Of a stretch of 64,000 nt of DNA, positions 44,728 through 53,597 are shown one piece after another. Source of the DNA: Algorimicrobium algoritergicola (GTDB lineage Bacteria > Bacteroidota > Bacteroidia > Flavobacteriales > Flavobacteriaceae); NCBI RefSeq assembly GCF_008086165.1, contig NZ_VSKL01000001.1:744001-808000 (forward strand), read 5' to 3'. Position 1 is the first letter of the stretch. Every line of letters starts with the position of its first letter. The position numbers were made by a program, and so were the translations under genes. The notes below the pieces were generated by a model. It worked only from the letters and a program-made list of their open reading frames with translations. It had not been told where the DNA came from and searched no databases.

Positions 44728-46500
44728 ATGAAACTTATAAAACACATTACGGTTATTTTACTAGTGCTATCAAGTACGTTAGCTAGTGCTCAAATAACCT
44801 TTGAGTCAAAAGTCAGCAAAAAAAGACTTGGAATCAATGAGCGTTTACGCGTTGATTTTGAAATGAATAAAGATGGTGATAATTTTAATCCACCAGACTT
44901 TTCTAATTTCACAGTTGTTGGTGGTCCAAACCAAGCAGTAAGTTATGCGTATGCTAATGGAAAACGAACCTATTCCAAGACCTATAGTTATTTTTTAGCG
45001 CCAAAAGGCCAAGGAACGTTTACAATTAATCAGGCTGTGATAGAAATTGATGGTGAAATTTACAAAACAACACCAATTTCTGTTGTCGTTACAGGTGCCG
45101 TTGAAACGCCTAAAGATGGCAATAATGCCGATTATATTGCTTCAGAAAACATTCATTTGGTTGCTGAAATTTCAGATGACAAACCGTTTCTAAATGAAGC
45201 GATAACCGTTGTTTACAAATTATATGTATCACCAGATACAGGTGTAAGTAATTGGCGCGAAATTGACAATCCAAAATACAGTGATTTTTGGAGTCAGAAT
45301 ATAGATATCCGACAACTAAAAGTTCAAAACGGCACCTATAAAGGGGAAGATTATCGCTATGTGGTATTGCGCAAAACGGTTTTATATCCGCAAAAAACGG
45401 GTGAATTAGAAATTGAACCTTTAAGTTTAGATATCACGGTTGAGGTTCCAACAAACCGACGCGATATTTTTGGTGGTCGTCTCATGCAACAAGGGCACAA
45501 AACAGTGTCAGCAGGTAAGCGAACTATTAATGTAAAACCACTTCCGGAACAAGGAAAACCAGCAGATTTTACAGGTGCTGTAGGCGATTTCAATTTTAAA
45601 GTCACCACATCTAAATCGTCATTAAATGCTACGGAATCTTTACAAGCTAAAGTAGAAGTATCAGGTTCTGGGAATTTGAAATTATTTCAATTACCTAAAT
45701 TAAATTTACCAAGCTCATTGGAAGTTTATGAACCAGAACATGCGGAAGATGTGCGAACCAATTTAAACGGCATGCAAGGTAGTATTTCTGATAGTTATAC
45801 GGTTGTACCGCAGTTTAAAGGAAAATATCCAATTCCGAATATCTCCTTTTCTTATTTCGATTTAAAAACAGAATCCTATAAAACCATCAATTCCAACGAG
45901 ATTGTTATTGATGTGTTGCAAGGTCCAACCAGCCAAACTGGTAATCAAGATATCACGGCAGTTGGAGGCGATAAGCAACGTGTGGTTTTAAATAGTAATC
46001 AGTTTGCATTTATAAAAACGAGTTCGGATTTTACAAGTACCAAACCAGATCACTTTTTTAAATCTACCGGATTTTGGGCAGCGCTTTTAATGCCGTTTTT
46101 AGCAATTCCGATGGTTATTGTGTTCAAGAAAAATAAGGATAAACGAGATGCCGATGTATTTGGAAATAAAATTCGGAAAGCGGATAAGCTTGCCAAGAAA
46201 TATTTAAGCGAAGCTAAAAAAGCGTTAGGTCAAAAAGAAGCATTTTATGTAGCATTAGAAAAAGCCTTACACAACTATTTAAAAGCGACGGTTCATATTG
46301 AAACAAGCGATTTAAGTAAGGATAAGATTCAAGAGTTGTTACATAAAGGTAGCGTAAGCCAGGAAGCTATTACTGGTTTTGTTGCTATTTTGAAAAATTG
46401 TGAATTGGCACGATATACGCCTATTACCCAAGTGGAAATGGAACAGGATTATCAGCGTGCAGCTGATACTATTTTACAAATAGATAAAGAAATTAAATAA
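44728..46500 (+). CDS. batD: BatD (oxygen tolerance protein)
   Basis: The 590-residue protein has a signal peptide (LVLSSTLASAQ) and long periplasmic beta domains of the BatD family (ITFESKVSKKRLGINERLRVDFEM, SYSYFLAPKGQGTFTI, TFTINQAVIEIDGE). A membrane helix follows near residue 450 (WAALLMPFLAIPMVIVF), then a cytoplasmic helical tail. It is the largest Bat component and follows batC after 48 bp. Complete and typical. Confidence 0.9.
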   Translation: MKLIKHITVILLVLSSTLASAQITFESKVSKKRLGINERLRVDFEMNKDGDNFNPPDFSNFTVVGGPNQAVSYAYANGKRTYSKTYSYFLAPKGQGTFTINQAVIEIDGEIYKTTPISVVVTGAVETPKDGNNADYIASENIHLVAEISDDKPFLNEAITVVYKLYVSPDTGVSNWREIDNPKYSDFWSQNIDIRQLKVQNGTYKGEDYRYVVLRKTVLYPQKTGELEIEPLSLDITVEVPTNRRDIFGGRLMQQGHKTVSAGKRTINVKPLPEQGKPADFTGAVGDFNFKVTTSKSSLNATESLQAKVEVSGSGNLKLFQLPKLNLPSSLEVYEPEHAEDVRTNLNGMQGSISDSYTVVPQFKGKYPIPNISFSYFDLKTESYKTINSNEIVIDVLQGPTSQTGNQDITAVGGDKQRVVLNSNQFAFIKTSSDFTSTKPDHFFKSTGFWAALLMPFLAIPMVIVFKKNKDKRDADVFGNKIRKADKLAKKYLSEAKKALGQKEAFYVALEKALHNYLKATVHIETSDLSKDKIQELLHKGSVSQEAITGFVAILKNCELARYTPITQVEMEQDYQRAADTILQIDKEIK

Positions 46501-46502
46501 AG

Positions 46503-47285
46503 ATGTTACAGATGATAAAACTTCAAAAAACATATTTTTTCTTTATAATTTTTGCTTTTTTAAGCCTGCTTTCCTTTGCGCAAAACACACAGTTATTTGA
46601 GCAAGGGAATGACTTGTACAATGATGCGAAGTATGAGGAAGCTATTGATAAATATCAACAGGTTTTAGATACTGACATGCATTCTGCAGAATTATATTTC
46701 AATTTAGCCAATGCACATTATAAGCTAAATCATATTGCACCTAGTATTTTTTATTATGAAAAAGCACTGCAATTAGCACCAAATGATGCGGATGTAAAAC
46801 AGAATATGGCTTTTGCTAAAAACATGACCTTGGATGCCATTGATGTAGTTCCTGAAGTAGGTGTTGCCAAAGTAATCAATCAAGTTTCGCATGCAATTAG
46901 TTTTGATTTATGGGCTATTTTAGCTATCTGTTTTGTGTTTTTAGCTGTATTTGCGTTTATCAATTATTATTTGGCAAAAGGAACTAAAACAAAGCGTCTA
47001 TCATTTACCATGGGATTTATTGGATTGTTTTTAATGTTAGGATCCGTAATATCTGCTTTTAATAAATATGATTTAGATAAAAGCAATAATCCTGCGATTG
47101 TGTTCGCTCAAGAAAGTCAAATTAAAAGTGAACCTAATTTACGAAGCACAGAAGCATTTGTGTTGCATGAAGGGACTAAAGTTCAAGTATTAGATACGGT
47201 TGATAATTGGAAAAAAATTAAACTTTCCGATGGTAAAGAAGGATGGATTCCATCTAGCGATATTAAATTACTGAATTTGTTTTAA
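46503..47285 (+). CDS. batE: BatE, TPR plus SH3-like protein
   Basis: The 260-residue protein has a signal-like N terminus. TPR repeats follow (LFEQGNDLYNDAKYEEAIDKYQQ, SIFYYEKALQLAPNDADVKQNM), then two membrane helices (LWAILAICFVFLAVFAFI, FTMGFIGLFLMLGSVISAF). A C-terminal bacterial SH3 domain (LHEGTKVQVLDTVDNWKKI, KEGWIPSSDIKLL) ends the protein. It begins 2 bp after batD and closes the operon. SH3 domains here may bind peptidoglycan or partners. Confidence 0.88.
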   Translation: MLQMIKLQKTYFFFIIFAFLSLLSFAQNTQLFEQGNDLYNDAKYEEAIDKYQQVLDTDMHSAELYFNLANAHYKLNHIAPSIFYYEKALQLAPNDADVKQNMAFAKNMTLDAIDVVPEVGVAKVINQVSHAISFDLWAILAICFVFLAVFAFINYYLAKGTKTKRLSFTMGFIGLFLMLGSVISAFNKYDLDKSNNPAIVFAQESQIKSEPNLRSTEAFVLHEGTKVQVLDTVDNWKKIKLSDGKEGWIPSSDIKLLNLF

Positions 47286-47318
47286 AGATAATTTAACATT
47301 CCAACTAATGGAAAAGTT

Positions 47319-47326
47319 TATATTTG
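47319..47326 (+). promoter_or_regulatory. Promoter -7 element for the SulP/carbonic anhydrase cluster
   Basis: TATATTTG in the context TTTATATTTGCAC is a perfect TAnnTTTG. It lies 18 bases before the small exported protein gene at 47344. It probably also drives the SulP gene downstream. Confidence 0.65.
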
Positions 47327-47343
47327 CACTTCAAAACTAGTAA

Positions 47344-47625
47344 ATGACTAAAAAAGCTATTGCAATTTTGTTTTCAATTTTATTTTTGGCGTTTATTTCA
47401 GCGCCTTCAATAATCATTGCAATAGATGATAACGTTGATGTATCTATGTTTTATAGTATTGCTGAAGAAGAAAATGAAAACATTAAGTTCCCGTTAGCAG
47501 AAAATGATTTAAATGAAGTTAGTCATGTTTTCTTATTGGATTCTAAAGAGCATGTAGGATATATGTTTAAATATTATCCTAAACCACATCTTAATTTAAT
47601 TTCTCCACCACCAGATTTTATTTAA
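47344..47625 (+). CDS. Small exported protein of unknown function
   Basis: The 93-residue protein has a clear signal peptide (AIAILFSILFLAFISAPSI) and a short acidic mature part ending PKPHLNLISPPPDFI. I do not recognise a family. It has its own promoter and lies 90 bp upstream of a SulP transporter, so a link to anion transport is possible by position only. Confidence 0.55.
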   Translation: MTKKAIAILFSILFLAFISAPSIIIAIDDNVDVSMFYSIAEEENENIKFPLAENDLNEVSHVFLLDSKEHVGYMFKYYPKPHLNLISPPPDFI

Positions 47626-47715
47626 TATTTTAATCGTTGGACATTTATTGTCCCAAGAAAAAATATTAAAATAGCTATTGATATCTGTTCAATAGTATAA
47701 AATCAATTATTTAAA

Positions 47716-49308
47716 ATGTTTAAAAATTTAAAAAGCGACTTGCCCGCAAGTGTCGTTGTATTTTTTGTTGCCTTACCTTTATGTTTAGGTATTGCTTTAG
47801 CCAGTGGAGCACCTCTTTTCTCTGGATTAATTGCCGGAATTATTGGAGGGATTGTAGTAGGAGCCTTAAGTGGATCTAAAATTGGAGTTAGTGGACCTGC
47901 AGCAGGTTTAGCTGCAATTGTGTTAACGGCAATTGGCACGTTGGGAGGTTATGAAAACTTTCTAGTTGCTGTTGTTTTAGGAGGTGTTATTCAATTAATT
48001 TTTGGTGTTTTAAAAGCCGGAATTATTGGGTATTATTTCCCGTCATCAGTTATTAAAGGCATGCTTACAGGTATTGGAATTATCATTATTTTAAAACAAA
48101 TTCCTAACTTTTTTGGCTATGATGAAGCCTCTGCTTGGGATTTAGAATTTTTTGAAATAGATGGTGGAAATACTTTTTCTGAGTTGTTTACCATGTTGAG
48201 TAATATCCATCCTGGAGCAGCCTTAATTGGAATTATAAGTTTATTGCTTTTAATTCTTTGGGATAAAGTATTGAGTAAGAAATCTAAAGTGTTCGAAGTT
48301 ATCCAAGGCCCTTTTGTAGTGGTTGTTTTAGGAATATTATTTTTTACTTTTACTCAAGGTAGTGGTGTATTATCTATTGGAGGTGCCCACATGGTAAGCG
48401 TTCCAATTCCTGAAGACTTAAATTCGTTTATAGGACAATTCAGTTTCCCTAATTTTTCTGCAATTGCAAATCCAGAAGTTTGGGTTGTTGCTTTTACTAT
48501 TGCTTTAGTAGCGAGTTTAGAGACTTTACTGTGTGTTGAAGCATCTGATAAAATTGATCCAGACAAAAATGTTACACCTACAAACAGAGAGTTATTAGCC
48601 CAGGGAACTGGTAATATTATTTCTGGTTTAATTGGAGGATTACCAATCACGCAAGTTATTGTTAGAAGTTCGGCTAATATTCAATCTGGTGGTAAAACTA
48701 AAATGTCGGCAATTTTTCATGGGTTATTACTTTTAATATCAGTGATTTTAATTCCAACTTTACTTAACAAAATCCCTTTATCTGTTTTAGCTGCAATTTT
48801 ATTGATTGTAGGCTACAAACTTGCAAAACCATCATTATTTAAGAAAATGTACGGTTTAGGATGGAAACAGTCTATCCCATTTTTTGCCACTGTAATAGGA
48901 ATTGTTTTTACAGATTTACTAGTTGGTATTGGTTTAGGTTTGGCAGTTGGTATCGTTGTTATTTTACTAAAAAGCTACCAAAATTCTCATTTCCTTCATA
49001 TTGAAGATAATAGTAATGGGAAACATAAAATTAAAATGGCACTTGCCGAAGAGGTTACTTTTTTTAATAAAGGTGCGATTTTAAAGGAATTAGATAGTTT
49101 ACCAAGAGATACCTATTTGGAATTTGATGTGACTAAAACCAGATATCTCGATTATGATATTATTGAAATTCTTGAAGATTTTGCCTTTAAAGCGAGAGAG
49201 AGAAACATTGATATCAAATTAATTTCCAAACGAGGAATCGTTGAAAATCCAGAAAGTTTTATCGAGTTTTTTCAATTAAGACCTAAATCCAATATAAGTT
49301 TAAGCTAG
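47716..49308 (+). CDS. SulP family anion transporter (first copy)
   Basis: The 530-residue membrane protein has the SulP layout: SDLPASVVVFFVALPLCLGIALASGAP, then about a dozen helices with ISGLIGGLPITQVIVRSSANIQSGGKTK. A C-terminal STAS domain (residues ~430-525) has TKTRYLDYDIIEILEDFA. It is followed 5 bp later by a universal stress protein and then a beta-carbonic anhydrase. Linked carbonic anhydrase suggests bicarbonate as the substrate, as in BicA-type SulP proteins; sulfate is the alternative. Confidence 0.9.
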   Translation: MFKNLKSDLPASVVVFFVALPLCLGIALASGAPLFSGLIAGIIGGIVVGALSGSKIGVSGPAAGLAAIVLTAIGTLGGYENFLVAVVLGGVIQLIFGVLKAGIIGYYFPSSVIKGMLTGIGIIIILKQIPNFFGYDEASAWDLEFFEIDGGNTFSELFTMLSNIHPGAALIGIISLLLLILWDKVLSKKSKVFEVIQGPFVVVVLGILFFTFTQGSGVLSIGGAHMVSVPIPEDLNSFIGQFSFPNFSAIANPEVWVVAFTIALVASLETLLCVEASDKIDPDKNVTPTNRELLAQGTGNIISGLIGGLPITQVIVRSSANIQSGGKTKMSAIFHGLLLLISVILIPTLLNKIPLSVLAAILLIVGYKLAKPSLFKKMYGLGWKQSIPFFATVIGIVFTDLLVGIGLGLAVGIVVILLKSYQNSHFLHIEDNSNGKHKIKMALAEEVTFFNKGAILKELDSLPRDTYLEFDVTKTRYLDYDIIEILEDFAFKARERNIDIKLISKRGIVENPESFIEFFQLRPKSNISLS

Positions 49309-49313
49309 AAGTT

Positions 49314-50117
49314 ATGAAAAATTATAAATATAAAATATTGGTACTGTCAGATTTAAATAAAACGGCCAATACAACCTTAAAAAGTAGTGTGAGCTTAGCT
49401 CAAATGATTAATGCAGAAATTGATTTATTTCATGTTAAAAAACACATTGATATTGTAGATATAGACAATCAATTAACAGCCATTAGAACGTTAAATGATG
49501 AACAACTTACAACTAAAAAGAAAATTGAATCCTTAATTAACCCTATTTCAAAAGACTATAATGTTACCATCAATTATAGTTTTGCATTTGGAAAAATTAA
49601 AGAAGAGATCCGAAATTATATTGAGCTTTCTAAGCCAGATATCATTGTTTTAGGGCAGCGCGATTCAAACCCACTTCAAATAATTGGCGATAGTATAACA
49701 CGTTTTATTTTGAAAAAATTTAAAGGAGTCATTATGATTTCGTCTAATGAAAACGCCTTAGAACCTAATAAGAAAATGTCTTTGGCCGTTTTTAATGATT
49801 CTAATAAAATCTTCAAAACCAAATTCTCAAAAGAGTTAATAACACATGCTAATACCCCTTTAAAATCTTTCAGAATTGTTAACAGTCAGAAAGAAACAAT
49901 AAAAATAGCTAATCAAAATGAAGAAAATATGATAGAGTATGTCTTTGAACAAAATGCGGATGCAATGACTACGCTTTCTTCTTATTTATTGAAAAACAAT
50001 ATTAATTTATTGTGTGTCGATAGACTTGAAAATAAAACGAAAACGCCAGGTGAAGCTTCATTAAGAGAAGTTGTTACCAAGTTGAATGTTACATTATTAG
50101 TTTCTCAAACCATATAA
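49314..50117 (+). CDS. Universal stress protein family
   Basis: The 267-residue protein has a Usp-like Rossmann fold with KYKILVLSDLNKTANTTLKSSVSLAQ and a C-terminal half of the first domain PDIIVLGQRDSNPLQIIGDSITRFILKK (positions ~100-130). A second, weaker Usp-like half follows. It sits between a SulP transporter and a carbonic anhydrase, all tightly spaced, so it may regulate the transporter. That role is inference from position. Confidence 0.78.
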   Translation: MKNYKYKILVLSDLNKTANTTLKSSVSLAQMINAEIDLFHVKKHIDIVDIDNQLTAIRTLNDEQLTTKKKIESLINPISKDYNVTINYSFAFGKIKEEIRNYIELSKPDIIVLGQRDSNPLQIIGDSITRFILKKFKGVIMISSNENALEPNKKMSLAVFNDSNKIFKTKFSKELITHANTPLKSFRIVNSQKETIKIANQNEENMIEYVFEQNADAMTTLSSYLLKNNINLLCVDRLENKTKTPGEASLREVVTKLNVTLLVSQTI

Positions 50118-50151
50118 ATAACAATTTTAATTAAAAGTAAAAATAAACATT

Positions 50152-50781
50152 ATGAAAGCACATACAAGAGAATCTCAAGCAACAATGACACCTCAAAAGT
50201 CATTGCAATATTTAAAAGAAGGCAACCAAAGATTTCAAAATAACTTAAAAGCGAATAGAAACCTTTTAGAACAAGTAAACGATACCAGTGATGGACAATT
50301 TCCGTTTGCAACTATTTTAAGTTGCATAGACTCTAGGGTCTCGTCTGAACTGGTATTTGACCAGGGATTAGGCGATATTTTTAGTGTGCGTATTGCAGGG
50401 AATATTGTAAATGAAGATATTTTAGGTAGTATGGAATTTGCATGTAAGTTAGCAGGAACAGAACTTATAGTTGTTTTAGGACACACAAGCTGTGGTGCCG
50501 TAAAAGGCGCATGTGACCATGCAGAAATGGGTAATTTAACCAAGTTAGTTCAAAAAATAACGCCAGCAGTTATTGCAGTTGAGGAACCTAAAGATGACAG
50601 CTTAAGAACCTCTAAAAATTTAGAATTTGTAGACAATGTATCACACATGAATGTGCAATTAATGATTGATAGAATCCATGCTGAAAGTCCAATACTTACT
50701 GAAATGGAAAAAAACGATGAGATTAAAATTATTGGAGCTATGTATGATATTAACACGGGTGAAGTCGTGTTTTATGAGTAA
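50152..50781 (+). CDS. Beta-class carbonic anhydrase (first copy)
   Basis: The 209-residue enzyme interconverts CO2 and bicarbonate. Zinc ligands are visible: Cys and Asp in SCIDSRVSSE, and His and Cys in LGHTSCGAVKGAC. It lacks a signal peptide, so it is cytoplasmic. It is the last gene of the SulP-Usp-CA unit, followed by a 13-bp hairpin. Confidence 0.93.
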   Translation: MKAHTRESQATMTPQKSLQYLKEGNQRFQNNLKANRNLLEQVNDTSDGQFPFATILSCIDSRVSSELVFDQGLGDIFSVRIAGNIVNEDILGSMEFACKLAGTELIVVLGHTSCGAVKGACDHAEMGNLTKLVQKITPAVIAVEEPKDDSLRTSKNLEFVDNVSHMNVQLMIDRIHAESPILTEMEKNDEIKIIGAMYDINTGEVVFYE

Positions 50782-50817
50782 AAAATGTCTTAAATAAAGT
50801 AAAAAGGAGAATAAATA

Positions 50818-50850
50818 AAGTAACACTAACATTTTTTGTTAGTGTTACTT
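50818..50850. terminator. Perfect 13-bp hairpin after first carbonic anhydrase
   Basis: AAGTAACACTAAC (50818-50830) and GTTAGTGTTACTT (50838-50850) form a perfect stem whose loop contains six T. No T tract follows on the plus strand, so termination would be imperfect; it may instead protect the mRNA 3' end. Confidence 0.6.
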
Positions 50851-51020
50851 ATCTTTACAAATGAAATTGAAAATTGCTTAATTATGAATTACTCTCATGT
50901 GAAAATGATTGTTTCTTGTCATTATTAAAGCAAATAGTAGCAATTATCTGTACTTAAGATTTTTTTTAATTTTCAAGAAAAACGAATATTACAATTATAA
51001 TGTAATTGAATATATAATTT

Positions 51021-52892
51021 ATGAAGAACTTTTTTTCCCATCTTAAAGGTGATGCTTTTGGAGGTATTACAGCGGGTATTGTAGCATTACCATTAGCGTT
51101 AGCATTTGGAGTGTCATCTGGTCTTGGTCCAAGTGCAGGACTTTATGGTGCTATATTTTTAGCTTTTTTTGCCGCTCTTTTCGGAGGTACAAATACGCAA
51201 ATTTCTGGGCCAACAGCACCAATGACAGCTGTAAGTATGGTACTTATCGCAGGATTATTGGCTATTCATGAAGGTGATGTAAGTAAATCTCTACCCATTA
51301 TTTTAGCAGTTTTTCTTTTAGCTGGATTAATGCAAGTCGGTTTAGGAATATTTGGCTTCGGAAAATATATAAAGTATATTCCATATCCTGTAGTGTCTGG
51401 TTTTATGACGGCTATTGGTCTGATTATTATAATAACACAAATTCTTCCAGCCGTTGGTTATTATCCTGGACAAGATGAAGAATTAATTGAAAAGCATATG
51501 CCACATGCAGAAGAAATGCTTTTAAATGATATTTTAAAGGATGAAGCTGGTGAGGGTATTTTAGTGCTTGAAAATTTTAAAGAAACCATAAATCGAGCTG
51601 AAAAAATTACACTAGCTGATATGAAAAGTGAGGCTTCTATATTAGCGGCAAACTCGGCTTCTGGTGCATTAGGCTCGTTAAAAGCAATCCCAAGGGCGTT
51701 ACAAAACATAAAATGGTTAGAATTTTTATTAGCACTTGGAACCATTCTTATTATTTATGGATTTAAACGAATAACAACAGCCATACCAAGTACGTTAGTA
51801 GCATTAGTGATAGTCTCCGGAATTGCCATGGGGTTTAATTTGGGATATACCCCAATTCAAAATATACCTGATGGATTTCCAATGCCCAACTTTGGAATAT
51901 TTACCGAATTTGATTTTGGAAACCTAATGCCTTATTTCTTCACAGCTTTTACATTAGCGCTATTAGGTTCTATTGATTCTTTATTAACTAGTGTTGTGGC
52001 GGATAATGTAACCAAAACAAAACACAAACCTAATAAAGAACTAATAGGCCAAGGTATTGGTAATAGTATTGCTGCTATATTTGGAGGCTTACCAGGTGCA
52101 GGTGCAACAATTAGAACGGTTGTAAATATTAATGCTGGAGGAAAAACAAGATTGTCCGGGATGATTGCAGGCGTATTTCTTTTAGGTATTCTTTTAATAC
52201 CAGGATTACCTGGTTTAGCTTCACAAATACCAGCCGCAGTATTAGCAGGAATATTAATTACAGTTGGTTTTGGAGTTATGGATTATAAAGGGTTAAAAGC
52301 TATTCCAGCACTTCCTAAAGATATTAAAATTGGCCCTGTTAAATTAAGTTCAGAAGTATTAATTATGCTTGTAGTGTTATTACTGTCTACTTTCTGGAAT
52401 TTAGTTTATGCTGTAGGAATCGGATTGATAATTGCATCGTTATTATTTATGAAAAAAATAGGTGATTTAACCGCACAAAGATCAGATGTTAAGTCATTAA
52501 TGAAAGAAAAAGCATGGGATGACGAAATGAGTTTCCCAGAGAAGTTAAAAGAAGAAGTCTTTATCAAGCATTTAAAAGGTCCTTTATTTTTTGGATCTAC
52601 AAGCGATTTCCAAGGTTTAGCCGATCAAATCCCATCAACGGCAAAAACAGTCATTATTCGCTTAGGCCGCATGCAGTACATGGATCAATCAGGATTGTAC
52701 GCGATGGAGGATGTACTTCACGATTTAAATAAAAATAAAATTACCGTTTTATTTGTTGGTTTATTAAAACAACCGAGATACATGATGGAACGCATTGATA
52801 TTATTCCAGATTTAATTCCCAAAGAACACATCTTTAAAACCTTCACAGAGTGTACGCAATGGATTAAAGAAAATGTAAAAGACGATTATTAA
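51021..52892 (+). CDS. SulP family anion transporter (second copy, with loop insertion)
   Basis: The 623-residue SulP protein has AGIVALPLALAFGVSSGLGPSAGLYGA, GGLPGAGATIRTVVNINAGGKTR and a C-terminal STAS domain with RLGRMQYMDQSGLYAMEDVL. Compared with the first copy it has an extra hydrophilic segment at residues ~150-230 (acidic, rich in Glu and Ala) between membrane helices. It is followed 11 bp later by a second carbonic anhydrase, again suggesting bicarbonate transport. The upstream gap holds an inverted repeat ATTACA/TGTAAT (50988-51006). Confidence 0.9.
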   Translation: MKNFFSHLKGDAFGGITAGIVALPLALAFGVSSGLGPSAGLYGAIFLAFFAALFGGTNTQISGPTAPMTAVSMVLIAGLLAIHEGDVSKSLPIILAVFLLAGLMQVGLGIFGFGKYIKYIPYPVVSGFMTAIGLIIIITQILPAVGYYPGQDEELIEKHMPHAEEMLLNDILKDEAGEGILVLENFKETINRAEKITLADMKSEASILAANSASGALGSLKAIPRALQNIKWLEFLLALGTILIIYGFKRITTAIPSTLVALVIVSGIAMGFNLGYTPIQNIPDGFPMPNFGIFTEFDFGNLMPYFFTAFTLALLGSIDSLLTSVVADNVTKTKHKPNKELIGQGIGNSIAAIFGGLPGAGATIRTVVNINAGGKTRLSGMIAGVFLLGILLIPGLPGLASQIPAAVLAGILITVGFGVMDYKGLKAIPALPKDIKIGPVKLSSEVLIMLVVLLLSTFWNLVYAVGIGLIIASLLFMKKIGDLTAQRSDVKSLMKEKAWDDEMSFPEKLKEEVFIKHLKGPLFFGSTSDFQGLADQIPSTAKTVIIRLGRMQYMDQSGLYAMEDVLHDLNKNKITVLFVGLLKQPRYMMERIDIIPDLIPKEHIFKTFTECTQWIKENVKDDY

Positions 52893-52903
52893 ATAAGCAA
52901 ATT

Positions 52904-53530
52904 ATGGATTTAAAAACAGTTTTCGATAATAATAAAGAGTGGATAAAAAATAAACTGGACGTTGACTCCAACTATTTTGAAGAATTAGGTGATGGGCAAA
53001 ATCCGGAACTTTTATACATAGGATGTTCAGATAGTCGTGTTACAGCTGAAGAATTAATGGGGGCAGCTCCTGGAGAGGTTTTTGTACATAGAAATATTGC
53101 AAACATGGTTATTAGTATAGATTTGAATGTGATGTCTGTTATAAACTATGCCGTAGATCATCTTAAAGTTAAGCACGTTATTGTTTGTGGTCATTTTGGT
53201 TGTGGTGGTGTAAAAGCAGCCATGCAATCGGCAGATTTAGGTATTTTAAATCCGTGGTTACGTAATATTCGTGATGTGTATAGAATTCACAGGAATGAAT
53301 TAAATGCCATTGAAAATGAAGAAAAGCGCTACGATAGGCTTGTAGAACTCAACGTTCAAGAACAGTGTGTTAACTTAATTAAAACGGCAGCTGTACAAAA
53401 AGCGATTCGCGAACGTGGCTTGGAAGTACACGGTTGGGTATTTGATATTCATACCGGAAAATTGATTGATTTAAAAATTGACTTTGTCAAATATCTCGAG
53501 GACATTCGGGAGATTTATCATTTAGATTAA
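52904..53530 (+). CDS. Beta-class carbonic anhydrase (second copy, Can-like)
   Basis: The 208-residue enzyme has zinc ligands in YIGCSDSRVTAEE and CGHFGCGGVKAA, and the helix MDLKTVFDNNKEWIKNKL typical of the Can subgroup. It is clearly different from the first copy. It is coupled to the second SulP gene and ended by a terminator. The two anhydrases belong to different subgroups, so this is not a recent tandem duplication. Confidence 0.94.
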   Translation: MDLKTVFDNNKEWIKNKLDVDSNYFEELGDGQNPELLYIGCSDSRVTAEELMGAAPGEVFVHRNIANMVISIDLNVMSVINYAVDHLKVKHVIVCGHFGCGGVKAAMQSADLGILNPWLRNIRDVYRIHRNELNAIENEEKRYDRLVELNVQEQCVNLIKTAAVQKAIRERGLEVHGWVFDIHTGKLIDLKIDFVKYLEDIREIYHLD

Positions 53531-53534
53531 AGAG

Positions 53535-53567
53535 AAAAAGCCGCTTCAATTGAAGCGACTTTTTTTA
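53535..53567. terminator. Rho-independent terminator after second carbonic anhydrase
   Basis: The palindrome CGCTTCAATTGAAGCG (53542-53557) is flanked by AAAAAG and CTTTTTTT, which extend the stem apart from one mismatch. It can serve the facing heme-binding gene as well. Confidence 0.85.
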
Positions 53568-53597
53568 TGGTTTAACATTCCGAAGAATGATGATATC

